The notes: a model not told the origin generated them from the sequence alone. Shown: positions 51,353 to 59,633, counted from the stretch's first letter. The stretch is DNA of 64,000 bases from Paenibacillus sp. V4I3 (GCF_030817215.1 NZ_JAUSZA010000001.1:4686501-4750500), one strand, 5' to 3'. Made by a program: numbers and translations.

Positions 51353-51642
51353 GAAAAATTTAGCCACACGGGGGAGAGGTGTTACGTTAGTGACAAGGTA
51401 CTATGGTGACACTGTGACGTGCAGGATGAACAGCATCATGTAACGACATAATCGGTGTGAAGAATAATCCGTACAAGGTCAATGGAATCCAAGAAAGAAG
51501 CAAAATCCACTGTAAAACAAACATTATTTTGGCGACATTTTGTCCAATTGATATAGAAGTAAGTCTTTGAATTGCGATATTCATTGTTTCACCTCCTCTG
51601 AAAGATTTTTCAAAACATATCCCCCGTATGGCTAAATTTTTC
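51353..51642. repeat. Inverted repeat pair enclosing cbtB
   Basis: 51353-51376 and 51619-51642 are reverse complements at 22 of 24 positions (core CCCCCGTRTGGCTAAA, then TTTTTC). They flank the 198-base cbtB frame with nothing else inside. In the transcript the arms could pair and loop out the whole cbtB gene; in DNA they could be the ends of a small gene cassette. Confidence 0.75.
51387..51584 (-). CDS. cbtB: CbtB-type cobalt transporter subunit
   Basis: The 65-residue protein has one membrane helix (about 22-46) and the CbtB histidine tail: SLHDAVHPARHSVTIVPCH, with His/Cys spaced to bind metal. ATG 51584 follows AGAGGAGGTG; a longer upstream frame overlaps the leader terminator and is not real. 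CbtB is normally paired with CbtA in cobalamin-controlled cobalt uptake; no CbtA-type gene follows here. First gene of the B12-switch operon. Confidence 0.88.
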   Translation of the reverse strand: MNIAIQRLTSISIGQNVAKIMFVLQWILLLSWIPLTLYGLFFTPIMSLHDAVHPARHSVTIVPCH

Positions 51643-51652
51643 ATAGAAAAAT

Positions 51653-51678
51653 GAAAACCCCAACCTAATAGGTTGGGG
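51653..51678 (-). terminator. Riboswitch expression-platform terminator
   Basis: On the minus strand CCCCAACC-TATTA-GGTTGGGG is followed by TTTTC. It lies between the cobalamin aptamer and cbtB and is the expected off-switch when adenosylcobalamin is bound. Confidence 0.8.
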
Positions 51679-51771
51679 TAAGAAATTACGAGAAATTCAT
51701 CCTGTAGAAAATAACAGGGACCTCTTCTTACACCGAACCTTATTCCACGAAGGCTATGTATGATGGTGTTC

Positions 51772-51945
51772 AAACTAGGTAGGTCTCCTGGCTCACAGAT
51801 TAACGCTCTCTTTCGCCTTCCCCAAAAGTATGATTGAGTGGCAGTATGAAAGAGATCTCTGTTTTACAGTGGCGGGTCCGCTCGGGATTTTCACCCGATT
51901 CCCTGTTACCCCTTGCTCTCACAAGGGCACCTAGAATGTTTATAC
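51772..51945 (-). promoter_or_regulatory. Cobalamin riboswitch
   Basis: Read on the minus strand: GGGAATCGGGTGAAAATCCC, GAGCGGACCCGCCACTGT (B12 box core) and GAGCCAGGAGACCTACC, the canonical cobalamin-riboswitch motifs in order and spacing. It is followed by a terminator and cbtB. High cobalamin should switch the operon off. Confidence 0.95.
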
Positions 51946-52033
51946 TATATTGTTCTAACTATGATGAATTTAATCCTATATATGGGTGAAAGTCAATAGT
52001 TAATTAGTCAACCGAGGAAATATCCCCAATTTT

Positions 52034-52591
52034 TCATAGCCACGTAGTTTTGTTTGAAAAAGAGGTACGAGTTGTTCGAGGTGTTTCGGATTCCGGATAA
52101 CCGACAAAAAGGGTTCCGATGATCTTCTTGTTTTCTGGCGAACCGATAAACCGAAATAACCGTTCATCACGAATGAGTCCAACGCCGCGCGTCCGCCATA
52201 CCAATCCCAATTCAAGCTCACTTGCCATAAGCCACATCGAATGTATTGCGCATGCAACGGCATATTCGTTATCTTCGGAAGAGTCTACATCATCTGGGAT
52301 GATATCCGAGGTTACAACGACGAGAAGGGGGGTGCTCTGTATCACACTCATTGATTCTTGAACTAGATTAGGTTTTGAGGGGAATCTTTCAGTTAAAAAA
52401 TCGAAGGCGATTTTTTCATACTGTTGTTTTGCTTCTTCACGTATGATGTAAAAATGCCATGGCTCACGTAATCTATCATTAGGAGCCCATGTGGCAGATT
52501 CCAGTAATTTCAAGATTTTCTCCTCTTCGACTTCACGTGGATTGTATTTTCGAATTGCTTTTCTGGCTTTTAGTACCTCTAGAATACTCAA
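52034..52591 (-). CDS. Nitroreductase-family flavoprotein
   Basis: The 185-residue FMN-binding protein has the family start SILEVLKARKAIRKYN, the ATWAPNDRLREPWHFYII loop and the FVGYPE segment, close to the YdjA-type short nitroreductases. It reduces nitro or quinone compounds with NAD(P)H. A Fur-box-like site precedes it. BluB, the flavin destructase for DMB, belongs to this superfamily, but the BluB-specific pocket is not apparent. It lies upstream of the B12 leader, so it is not under that switch. Confidence 0.85.
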   Translation of the reverse strand: MSILEVLKARKAIRKYNPREVEEEKILKLLESATWAPNDRLREPWHFYIIREEAKQQYEKIAFDFLTERFPSKPNLVQESMSVIQSTPLLVVVTSDIIPDDVDSSEDNEYAVACAIHSMWLMASELELGLVWRTRGVGLIRDERLFRFIGSPENKKIIGTLFVGYPESETPRTTRTSFSNKTTWL

Positions 52592-52626
52592 TTAACGGCA
52601 CACTCCATTCGTTTGTTAGTTTGCAT

Positions 52627-52641
52627 TGATAATCATTATTA
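52627..52641 (-). promoter_or_regulatory. Fur-box-like site upstream of the nitroreductase
   Basis: TGATAAT-C-ATTATTA matches the Bacillus Fur 7-1-7 consensus TGATAAT-N-ATTATCA at 14 of 15 positions. It lies about 36 bases before the nitroreductase start, within the promoter area. Zur or PerR sites look similar. Confidence 0.65.
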
Positions 52642-52771
52642 TTTTTGAATTGTAATTTGCTTTCATTTTGATTGCAACAAAAAAATCGCTACGACTCTTG
52701 AATCTCAATATTTAATCTGAATATTTGATAGGAAAAAAAGTAACGGAAAACACGACAATAATAACTTTGAA

Positions 52772-52796
52772 GACCGCCCTTGTCGGCGGTCTTTTT
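52772..52796 (+). terminator. Plus-strand terminator
   Basis: GACCGCC/GGCGGTC hairpin with five T residues, in front of the EamA tail fragment. Confidence 0.75.
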
Positions 52797-52826
52797 AGGA
52801 TCTAAGTTCTTGTCTTTTTCGCAAGA

Positions 52827-52877
52827 TTGATCGGAGGATTGATTATAATTGTCGGGGTTATTCTCCGAATAAAGTGA
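52827..52877 (+). pseudogene. EamA transporter C-terminal tail
   Basis: The 16-residue frame LIGGLIIIVGVILRIK plus stop matches the last residues of EamA transporters; the intact gene at 1100-2011 ends LIGGMIIIVGVILSVREK. The rest of the gene is missing. A scar of a lost DMT gene. Confidence 0.65.
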
Positions 52878-52925
52878 CTTGTTTAAGGGTACCATAATGG
52901 AAATCATTAACAGGAGGATGTGCCC

Positions 52926-54125
52926 TTGTATCATTTGTATACTCATAATGATCTGGATGGAGTAGGTTGCGGTATAATAGCTCGATTAGCATTTGGTGAA
53001 AAGGTAGAAATCCGTTATAACTCTGTCGGAGGCTTGAATCTACAAGTAAAACGCTTTTTAGAAAAATCAAGAAAAAAGAGCTATTTGTTTATCACTGACT
53101 TATCCGTGGATGAAACGAATGAACAGGGACTTAACGAGTTTGTGAAATCGGGAGGAAAAGTTAAACTTATTGATCATCATAAAACTTCGCTTCATTTAAA
53201 CAAGTATCCGTGGGGAATGGTACAGATTGCGTATGAAAATGGAAAGCTCGCATCTGCAACTTCTCTATTTTATGAGTATCTGATCCAGAATGGTTTGTTG
53301 AAGCCAATGAAGGGTTTAGATGAATTCGTGGAAATGGTCCGTCAGTATGATACATGGGAATGGGAACAGAATGAATACAACAATGCCAAGCGATTAAATG
53401 ATCTCTTCTATCTAATTTCCATCGAAGAATTCGAGGAAAAAATGGTGGCTCGCATTCAGCAAGGCGAGAACTTTGCATTCGATCCCTTTGAAGAAAAAAT
53501 TTTGGATATGGAAGAAGAAAAAATCGAACGCTATGTCCGCAGAAAAAAGAGAGAAATTATCCACTCCCGAATAGATGATCACCATGTAGGCATCGTTCAT
53601 GCGGAATCTTATCATTCTGAACTTGGAAACGAGTTGGGCAAAGAAAATCCTCATCTGGATTACATCGCAATCATGAATATGGGCGGTAAAAAGATAAGCT
53701 TTCGAACGATTCACGAACACATCGACGTCTCGGAAATTGCGGGTATTTATGGAGGAGGAGGCCATGCTAAAGCTTCCGGTTGCTCTATGACAGAAGAAGC
53801 CTATCAGTGGTACGTAGCTAAACCATTCCCGATGGAACCTATTCGCGCGGATGCGAATAAAAATACATTTAACATGAAAAATTCAGTTTATGGATCACTT
53901 TATGAGAATAGAAATGAACAACAAGTGTTTATTTTTCCTTCGGGAGACAGATGGGAAGTCGATGTGGATGGGGTCGAATCCAACCAACATTTTTCTACTT
54001 TCGAAGAAGCAGAGCGATATGTAAAAAGGGATTATGCAGCTTGGTTAGTTCGAGACGAAACGTATGTTTCATTCCTAATGGAGCATATGGCCTCAAGAAA
54101 AGCAAAAACCCTTGAGAATGTGTAA
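52926..54125 (+). CDS. DHH/DHHA1 family phosphoesterase
   Basis: The 399-residue protein has the DHH motifs THNDLDGVGCGIIARLA (metal-binding Asp), FITDLSVDE, and VKLIDHHKTS, and the DHHA1 substrate loop IYGGGGHAKASGCSM. The C-terminal 90 residues (about 310-399) are an extra domain. It is of the NrnB/oligoribonuclease or cyclic-dinucleotide phosphodiesterase type. TTG 52926 is eight bases after AGGAGG; the GTG at 52920 is too close. Confidence 0.87.
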   Translation: MYHLYTHNDLDGVGCGIIARLAFGEKVEIRYNSVGGLNLQVKRFLEKSRKKSYLFITDLSVDETNEQGLNEFVKSGGKVKLIDHHKTSLHLNKYPWGMVQIAYENGKLASATSLFYEYLIQNGLLKPMKGLDEFVEMVRQYDTWEWEQNEYNNAKRLNDLFYLISIEEFEEKMVARIQQGENFAFDPFEEKILDMEEEKIERYVRRKKREIIHSRIDDHHVGIVHAESYHSELGNELGKENPHLDYIAIMNMGGKKISFRTIHEHIDVSEIAGIYGGGGHAKASGCSMTEEAYQWYVAKPFPMEPIRADANKNTFNMKNSVYGSLYENRNEQQVFIFPSGDRWEVDVDGVESNQHFSTFEEAERYVKRDYAAWLVRDETYVSFLMEHMASRKAKTLENV

Positions 54126-54220
54126 AAAAGTGCCTCCCAGTGGCATACGTCCAAGCAAGCACTTTGTACCGCACATATGAATATACCGTAGTGAAAAATC
54201 ACCGAGGGGAATGAGTAAAC

Positions 54221-54322
54221 ATGGGAGCAGTAGGTTATGGTGAGGGTTATGGACGTTCAAGTGCATTTATCTTGGTTCTTTTTATTCTTTTGGTAATCAT
54301 CACATCAGCTTTTGTATGGTAA
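54221..54322 (+). CDS. YjcZ-family sporulation peptide
   Basis: The 33-residue peptide has a Gly/Tyr-rich start (GAVGYGEGYG) and one hydrophobic helix (FILVLFILLVIITSAFVW), the form of YjcZ/YhaF sporulation membrane peptides. ATG 54221 follows CGAGGGGAAT. Confidence 0.75.
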   Translation: MGAVGYGEGYGRSSAFILVLFILLVIITSAFVW

Positions 54323-54356
54323 TTCCTTCATCCAACACAAAAAACATCTAGAAAAC

Positions 54357-54400
54357 AAAAACGGCCCTATCGCGAAATCTATGCGAACATGGCCGTTTTT
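54357..54400. terminator. Bidirectional terminator
   Basis: AAAAACGGCC pairs with GGCCGTTTTT around a 24-base loop. Confidence 0.82.
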
Positions 54401-54528
54401 CTCGTTGTTCCATGAAAGCAACCTTTGAATGCCTCGATAAAGGTATACGCATTTTTAAGAATCCATGAATACTCTTTTATCCAGCTGGAGAAAATAACCT
54501 TTGAACTGAGGGGCAGCGTGATGAAATA

Positions 54529-56016
54529 TTGGGTAAAAATCCAGAAATTAAGGAAATGGAGCTCTCGTCGATACAAGAAAGAAAAAGTTATTTTCAAACA
54601 CTTTTAAACAATACGGAAGATTTGGTCATACATACATTGAATTGGAATCAACGACAAGTCAATTTGATTTATTTGGCAACCTTAACAGATCAAGATACGA
54701 TCCTAGACAAGCTCATCTTTCCATTAAAGCGAATCAATGAAGGCGAGTTTCTAGACGTCATCCCTCTGGGACAGCTTCAAATTACTTGCTTGATCGAACA
54801 AGCAGTGGAAGCCCTTTTGAATGGCGGCTGTGTCGTCGATTGTGAGGGTGAGACCGATTTTTACATTTTTCATGCATCCTCTTCGTTTGGACGGAGCATC
54901 ACAGAACCGATCAATGAGAAGGTGTTCGGAGATTCGCATGAAGGGTTTATTGAAAGGTTAACTACGAACCTTCATCTAATCCGAAGAAAAGTGGTCAACA
55001 AGGATTTGATGATTCGTTATTTGATGGTGGGCATGGAGACGAACACACGCTTGGCGATGGTTTACATCGAGTCATTAGCAAATCCGGAAATTGTGACCGA
55101 GTTAGAAAAACGAATAACATCGATCCGTATCGATTATATTGCTTCATTAGGTTTTGTAGAGCAGCTCATTGAGGATGCCCCTTTCTCCCCATTTCCGCAA
55201 ATTTTAAGTACCGAAAGAGTGGATAGGGTAGCAGCCAATTTAATGGAGGGAAGAATTGCCGTATTAGCGGAAGGTTCAGCGAAAGCGATCATTTTACCAA
55301 TCAATTTCTTTGCTTTTTATCAGTCACCTGATGATTACAATGCCCGTTGGATTAACGGAAGCTTCTTCCGTTTGTTAAGGGTTTCCAGTTTCTTCATTGC
55401 CATTACCCTACCAGCTGGATACATTTCAGTTGTCTCTTTTCATTTTGAGACCATCCCGAATGAATTGGTGCTTCTCATGCAAAGTGCTGTACTGGAAATT
55501 CCGTTTCCTCCAATTATTGAAGCTCTATTGATGGAAATAACCATTGAAATGTTAAGAGAAGCAGGATTGCGATTACATACTGCAGTAGGGCAAACAATCG
55601 GTATTGTTGGTGGGCTTGTTATTGGAGATGCCATCGTGAAAGCGGGGCTGGTGTCCAATATCATGATTATTGTGGTAGCATCGACAGCCCTTGCCTCATT
55701 TGTTGTGCCATCCCATGAGTTCAGAGAGACAGTGCGTTTTCTGCGCTTTCCGATGATGCTTTTGGCTGCTACTTTCGGCTTTTTGGGAATTACGTTCGGA
55801 TTTACATGTATTTTGATCCACTTGTGTAAGTTAGAGGGGTTTGGAACGCCCTATTTTTACCCCTTATCTCCATTCAAATGGAGGGATCTGAAAGACTCTC
55901 TCGTCCGGTTACCCATATGGAAAATGAACCGGCGTCCTGCGGACAGTCTTCCCCAAAAAAAGCTGCGAGAATTATTTTCTAGGGGATGGGTGAAGCATGA
56001 GCGTAGAAAAAGATAG
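54529..56016 (+). CDS. gerA-type: Spore germinant receptor A subunit
   Basis: The 495-residue protein matches GerAA/GerKA: a long cytoplasmic N-terminal domain (about 25-240), LITSIRIDYIAS-like helix, IRVDYIASLGFVEQ-type segment, then five to six helices with LPINFFAFYQSPDDYNARW and PAGYISVVSF. It forms the nutrient receptor with the next two products in the spore inner membrane. The first codon is unclear: GAGGGG at 54508 favours ATG 54520, whose frame dies after 28 codons, while the gene frame begins at TTG 54529. Confidence 0.88.
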   Translation: MGKNPEIKEMELSSIQERKSYFQTLLNNTEDLVIHTLNWNQRQVNLIYLATLTDQDTILDKLIFPLKRINEGEFLDVIPLGQLQITCLIEQAVEALLNGGCVVDCEGETDFYIFHASSSFGRSITEPINEKVFGDSHEGFIERLTTNLHLIRRKVVNKDLMIRYLMVGMETNTRLAMVYIESLANPEIVTELEKRITSIRIDYIASLGFVEQLIEDAPFSPFPQILSTERVDRVAANLMEGRIAVLAEGSAKAIILPINFFAFYQSPDDYNARWINGSFFRLLRVSSFFIAITLPAGYISVVSFHFETIPNELVLLMQSAVLEIPFPPIIEALLMEITIEMLREAGLRLHTAVGQTIGIVGGLVIGDAIVKAGLVSNIMIIVVASTALASFVVPSHEFRETVRFLRFPMMLLAATFGFLGITFGFTCILIHLCKLEGFGTPYFYPLSPFKWRDLKDSLVRLPIWKMNRRPADSLPQKKLRELFSRGWVKHERRKR

Positions 56017-57088
56017 GATCTCCAAAAAACAGTTGGCTTTTTTCACTATACAAACAGCGATAGGTGAGGGAGCGTTAACTGTTCCTTATAGTGTCTACTC
56101 TGAAGCATCGATGGATGGATGGATTTCCATGCTGCTGGCGGGATTTGCGAGCCACCTGGCCATTATCTTGATATGGATGATCTGCAGGACATATCCAAAG
56201 AAGACGATGATCGAATTTCTCCCCCAGATGGCAGGGAAATTTGCAGGTCATCTTATTAGTGTTCTTTATATTATTTATTTTATTGGAATAGCAAGCGTGG
56301 TCCTTATGAATTACTGCCGAATAATTAATGCCTGGATTTTCCCGACGACACCGAAATGGGTCATTATGACATTGATGATGGTTACCAGTTATTATCTAGC
56401 AAAAGAAAAATTGAAAATAATTGCCCGCTTTGAAACGCTGGTTTCTATCCTTCTAATCATTATTATCATTTTGATCATTTTCCCTTTTAGCAAAGGAAAC
56501 CCTTTGTATATTTTCCCCATCGGTCAATCCGGGCTTAGTAATATGATGAAAGGTATGAGAGAAGCGGTTATTACGCTTGCCGGTTTTGAGCTTTTGCTCA
56601 TGGTTTACCCTCAAGTCAAGGGGAAAGACGGAGAAATATTAAAAACGATGTTAATATCATACACTTTTGTCACCCTCTTTTACGTAATAATAATCCTGTC
56701 ATGCTTTATGTTTTTCAGTCCTTTGGAGCTCAAAATCATTCCAGAGCCTGTTCTATACATGCTTAAGGCATTTTCTTTCAGGATTGTAGAAAGATCGGAC
56801 TTACTGTTTTTATCGCTTTGGGTTGTGATCGTCATGACGTCTATTGTCAATTATGTTTTTCTAGCTTCAACAGGGATAACCCAAATATTGAAAATAGATA
56901 ACAGTTCTAAGGTGACTTTGCTGGTCGTTGCAGTTTGCTTACTGCTTGCGCTGTTACCGCATAATTTTTTGTTTATCAGCAAGCTCAATAAATGGTTTTC
57001 TTATTTCGCTTTGGTCATGATCTATTTGATACCCATACCGTTATTACTAATGACCATCCTAAGGGGAAGGAGGAAAGCAATAGAATGA
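55997..57088 (+). CDS. gerB-type: Spore germinant receptor B subunit (permease-like)
   Basis: The 363-residue protein has ten predicted helices of the APC-like GerAB family; the start ISKKQLAFFTIQTAIGEGAL holds the conserved helix-1 break. It binds the germinant. Its ATG lies 20 bases inside the A gene, and its stop overlaps the C gene start (ATGA), so all three are coupled. Confidence 0.9.
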   Translation: MSVEKDRISKKQLAFFTIQTAIGEGALTVPYSVYSEASMDGWISMLLAGFASHLAIILIWMICRTYPKKTMIEFLPQMAGKFAGHLISVLYIIYFIGIASVVLMNYCRIINAWIFPTTPKWVIMTLMMVTSYYLAKEKLKIIARFETLVSILLIIIIILIIFPFSKGNPLYIFPIGQSGLSNMMKGMREAVITLAGFELLLMVYPQVKGKDGEILKTMLISYTFVTLFYVIIILSCFMFFSPLELKIIPEPVLYMLKAFSFRIVERSDLLFLSLWVVIVMTSIVNYVFLASTGITQILKIDNSSKVTLLVVAVCLLLALLPHNFLFISKLNKWFSYFALVMIYLIPIPLLLMTILRGRRKAIE

Positions 57089-58185
57089 AAAGAATCCGGC
57101 CAATATTACTCGTCATAATTTCCATGAGTCTCTTAACCGGTTGTTGGGATCAAACGTTATTTAAAAACGTTCGTTTAATTCTAGGGATAGGTTTTGACAA
57201 AGCAGAAGGTGAAAATGTACTAGTCACCTTTGTCTTACCGGATGTCTCGGATAAGAAGAGAAATGCACCCGAAATCATATCGGTTACTGGTGAAACTGCT
57301 CGAGAAGCAAGAGGTAACTTAGGAAAAAAACTAACCTTGGTTCCGGACGGGGCCAAGAACCGGTTTCTTATGATTGGAGAGCAGTTGGCGAAGGTTGATA
57401 TCTATTCAGTTCTGGATGTTTTTTACCGCGATCCGAAAAGTGCTTTAAACGCTAAAATTGGAGTTGTCGAAGGTCGCGCCGAATCACTTTTGCAAACAGG
57501 CTACATGAAAAAGCCAAATTTCATCTTGAACCTGGATAAGCAAATTGTCAGTGCAGAAGCATTCACGATCATTCCAGAAGAAAATATACAATCGATTTGT
57601 ACAGTTTTATTCGATCCTGGACAAGATGTGATTTTGCCGTATTTGGCAATGGGGGAAGGAACCCCTCTTATTAAGGGAATAGCATTGTTTAACAGTAAAT
57701 CCTTAACAGGGACTCTAGACACTAAGGAGTCAAAACTCTGTTTATTAATGGCTAATCGAATGGGTAAAAAGGCAAGCCTGACATTACCAATTCCTAATAA
57801 ACCGAAGAAAATAGGCAGCAAAATGACATTCCGTGTATTTCATACAAAACGGAAATTAGATGTTGATATAATAAATGGCAAGGTCGTGGTCACCATCGAT
57901 CTGCAGCTGAAGGTAGAAGCGGAAGAATTCTCTCCAGATCATCTAGATGAAACCGGAATGGTTTCCAAAATGAACGAGTTTTTCTCAAAAGAGCTAACAC
58001 AGGAAGCTCAGAAGGTCATTCAGAAGCTGCAGATGGCCAATTGCGACGTCTTTGGAGTAGGGAGAAGGATCATAGCTTTCCATCCTGATTATTGGAAGAC
58101 TATGGATTGGAACAGCACCTATCCGCTTATTACGATTCAACCCAATGTGAAGGTAGAAATATCGAGACCCGGAATTATTTTTTAG
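57085..58185 (+). CDS. gerC-type: Spore germinant receptor C lipoprotein
   Basis: The 366-residue Ger(x)C protein has a lipoprotein signal (LLTGC, Cys 19, then WD), the N-terminal FKNVRLILGIGFDK segment and a C-terminal domain ending MDWNSTYPLITIQPNVKVEI. Lipidated and sited at the outer face of the spore inner membrane. ATG 57085 overlaps the B stop by four bases and follows AAGGAGG. Confidence 0.9.
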   Translation: MKRIRPILLVIISMSLLTGCWDQTLFKNVRLILGIGFDKAEGENVLVTFVLPDVSDKKRNAPEIISVTGETAREARGNLGKKLTLVPDGAKNRFLMIGEQLAKVDIYSVLDVFYRDPKSALNAKIGVVEGRAESLLQTGYMKKPNFILNLDKQIVSAEAFTIIPEENIQSICTVLFDPGQDVILPYLAMGEGTPLIKGIALFNSKSLTGTLDTKESKLCLLMANRMGKKASLTLPIPNKPKKIGSKMTFRVFHTKRKLDVDIINGKVVVTIDLQLKVEAEEFSPDHLDETGMVSKMNEFFSKELTQEAQKVIQKLQMANCDVFGVGRRIIAFHPDYWKTMDWNSTYPLITIQPNVKVEISRPGIIF

Positions 58186-58303
58186 ACCTTACAAATTATT
58201 GGGGTATCAATTTAATCATCTAATAAACCAGACCTTGAATTTTTGTTCATTAACTTAGGCAAACTAAGCGTTGTTCGCTCATAAAAATGTGGAGGTGTTC
58301 GTA

Positions 58304-58438
58304 ATGCGTCAGGTAAATAAAACAATGGTCGTTGCATCAACTGCAGCCGCGGCAGCAGTCATGGGATCAGTTATTTTTGGCGTTTACAGAGCAAGAAACA
58401 GCAACATTCTTGAGCGGATAAAGAACAGATTGACCTAA
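58304..58438 (+). CDS. Small membrane peptide (DUF3918-like)
   Basis: A 44-residue peptide with an Ala-rich helix (ASTAAAAAVMGSVIFGVY) and a basic tail (RARNSNILERIKNRLT), like the DUF3918/YrzQ peptides of spore formers. ATG 58304 follows GGAGGTG. A strong terminator is right behind. Confidence 0.65.
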   Translation: MRQVNKTMVVASTAAAAAVMGSVIFGVYRARNSNILERIKNRLT

Positions 58439-58443
58439 GGAAA

Positions 58444-58468
58444 GGGGGCGGGAAACCGCCTCCTTTTT
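58444..58468 (+). terminator. Terminator after the DUF3918-like gene
   Basis: GGGGGCGG/CCGCCTCC stem with a GAAA loop and five T residues. Confidence 0.88.
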
Positions 58469-58524
58469 ACCATGTATTTATTTACAGCGAAGTGTCATCG
58501 GAGAGATTATAGTCGTGAAAACAA

Positions 58525-58556
58525 GAAGAACCAGCTCTAAGACGCTGGTTCTTCTT
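58525..58556. terminator. Terminator overlapping the hxlR end
   Basis: AAGAACCAGC pairs with GCTGGTTCTT. The right arm contains the last codons of the HxlR gene, and T-rich runs flank both sides. Confidence 0.75.
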
Positions 58557-58869
58557 GTTTTCGCTCATTGTGATTTTCTCCCCAAGCACACATCACTTCT
58601 GTTACAGGGATCAATGTTTTGCCATATTCACTAAGTGAATATTCTACTTTTGGAGGGACGGTGGGGTATACCGTTCTATCGATCACACCATCTTGTTCCA
58701 AATCTCGAAGATGTTGCGTAAGCATTTTTTGGGAGACATTAGGGATTAGCTTTTCCAGATCGTTGTAACGCTTGGTTGATTCCATCAAATGCCATAAAAT
58801 CATTGGCTTCCATTTTCCACCTAAAACATGAATGACTGTTTCAATTGGACATTCGCGTTGATGAATCAT
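58537..58869 (-). CDS. HxlR-family transcriptional regulator
   Basis: The 110-residue winged-helix protein has the HxlR core: CPIETVIHVLGGKWKPMILW, YNDLEKLIPNVSQKMLTQHL, and PPKVEYSLSEYGKTL. Divergent from the DUF4267 gene with two palindromes between. HxlR proteins typically sense aldehydes, thiol or redox stress; only the C-terminal-part cysteine (VMCAWGE) and Cys 7 are present. Confidence 0.9.
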   Translation of the reverse strand: MIHQRECPIETVIHVLGGKWKPMILWHLMESTKRYNDLEKLIPNVSQKMLTQHLRDLEQDGVIDRTVYPTVPPKVEYSLSEYGKTLIPVTEVMCAWGENHNERKQEEPAS

Positions 58870-58883
58870 TGGTAAATCACTCC

Positions 58884-58917
58884 CTTACTTTTAAGTAAGT
58901 GCCGTACTTTAAAGTGC
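58884..58917. promoter_or_regulatory. HxlR operator palindromes
   Basis: CTTACTT-TT-AAGTAAG (58884-58899, perfect) and GTACTTT/AAAGTGC (58904-58917, near perfect) lie side by side in the divergent gap, each with an AAGT/ACTT half-site. Confidence 0.7.
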
Positions 58918-58988
58918 GTTCTTAACAAAATATTATTACCGATATACAATAAAGTCAATCAAATAAAATGGAAAAAGGAGACAGACAA

Positions 58989-59420
58989 ATGAATAAAAAT
59001 TATTGGGGACCAAAGTCAGTAACATTTTGGTTAGTGGGTGTAGTTACGTTGTTGATGTTGTTTTTAGGAGTAAAAGGCTTTATCCTGCCAGAAGCAGCAA
59101 TTCGAGATTTTGGTATACCACTGCATGACACTGCGGATAGATATCTTGTTCATATAAAAGCAGATCGTGATCTGTTTATTGGTATCTTCCTTCTAGCCTT
59201 GATGGTACTTCGTATGAGAAAAGCATTACTTGTTGTTATGTTTACTTCTATCTTAATGCCTATAGTAGATGCAATATTGGTATTAATGAATGCAGTAGAT
59301 AAAACACCTTCTTGGATTCATATTGTTACTGCGGTATATGGACTTGTTGTAGGTTGGATGTTGTATCGAGAAGAACAACGAGCTAAAATAGTTGATAATA
59401 GGACAGTATCATTCGGGTAA
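58989..59420 (+). CDS. DUF4267 membrane protein
   Basis: The 143-residue protein has four predicted helices and the DUF4267 features FILPEAAIRDFGIP and IKADRDLFIGIFLLAL. ATG 58989 is eight bases after AAGGAG; the upstream ATG 58968 precedes that site. Probable target of the divergent HxlR regulator. Role unknown. Confidence 0.8.
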   Translation: MNKNYWGPKSVTFWLVGVVTLLMLFLGVKGFILPEAAIRDFGIPLHDTADRYLVHIKADRDLFIGIFLLALMVLRMRKALLVVMFTSILMPIVDAILVLMNAVDKTPSWIHIVTAVYGLVVGWMLYREEQRAKIVDNRTVSFG

Positions 59421-59480
59421 GATACCCCCGGAGAACCCGTTCCGGTATTAACAGAGCATTTATAAAATAGGGAAAATAAC

Positions 59481-59633
59481 ATGTATATTTATCTATTGTT
59501 CATCCATAAGCAGCTTACGCTTCTGCAGCAGACGCAGGGCGATGATTTGCCTGACGCGTACCGAATGAGCCGCAGACGCTCCGCCTGGCTGGAAGGGATC
59601 GCGAATCTTGCCGCTAGTATTATGGTCAATTAA
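59481..59633 (+). CDS. Short open frame, probably a remnant
   Basis: A 50-codon frame (MYIYLLFIHKQLTLLQQTQG, then DDLPDAYRMSRRRSAWLEG) whose second half is clearly richer in GC than its AT-rich surroundings. GGGAAAAT precedes the ATG weakly. It could be the C-terminal tail of a transferred gene. I recognise no family. Confidence 0.35.
   Translation: MYIYLLFIHKQLTLLQQTQGDDLPDAYRMSRRRSAWLEGIANLAASIMVN

Noticed and set aside
51585-51773. Long N-terminal extension of CbtB in the same frame
   Set aside because: It runs through the riboswitch terminator, and the AGAGGAGG site is placed for the internal ATG at 51584.
52034-52591. Nitroreductase as BluB (DMB synthesis) because of the adjacent B12 switch
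   Set aside because: The sequence fits short YdjA-type nitroreductases better. The gene is upstream of the riboswitch and has its own Fur-like site.
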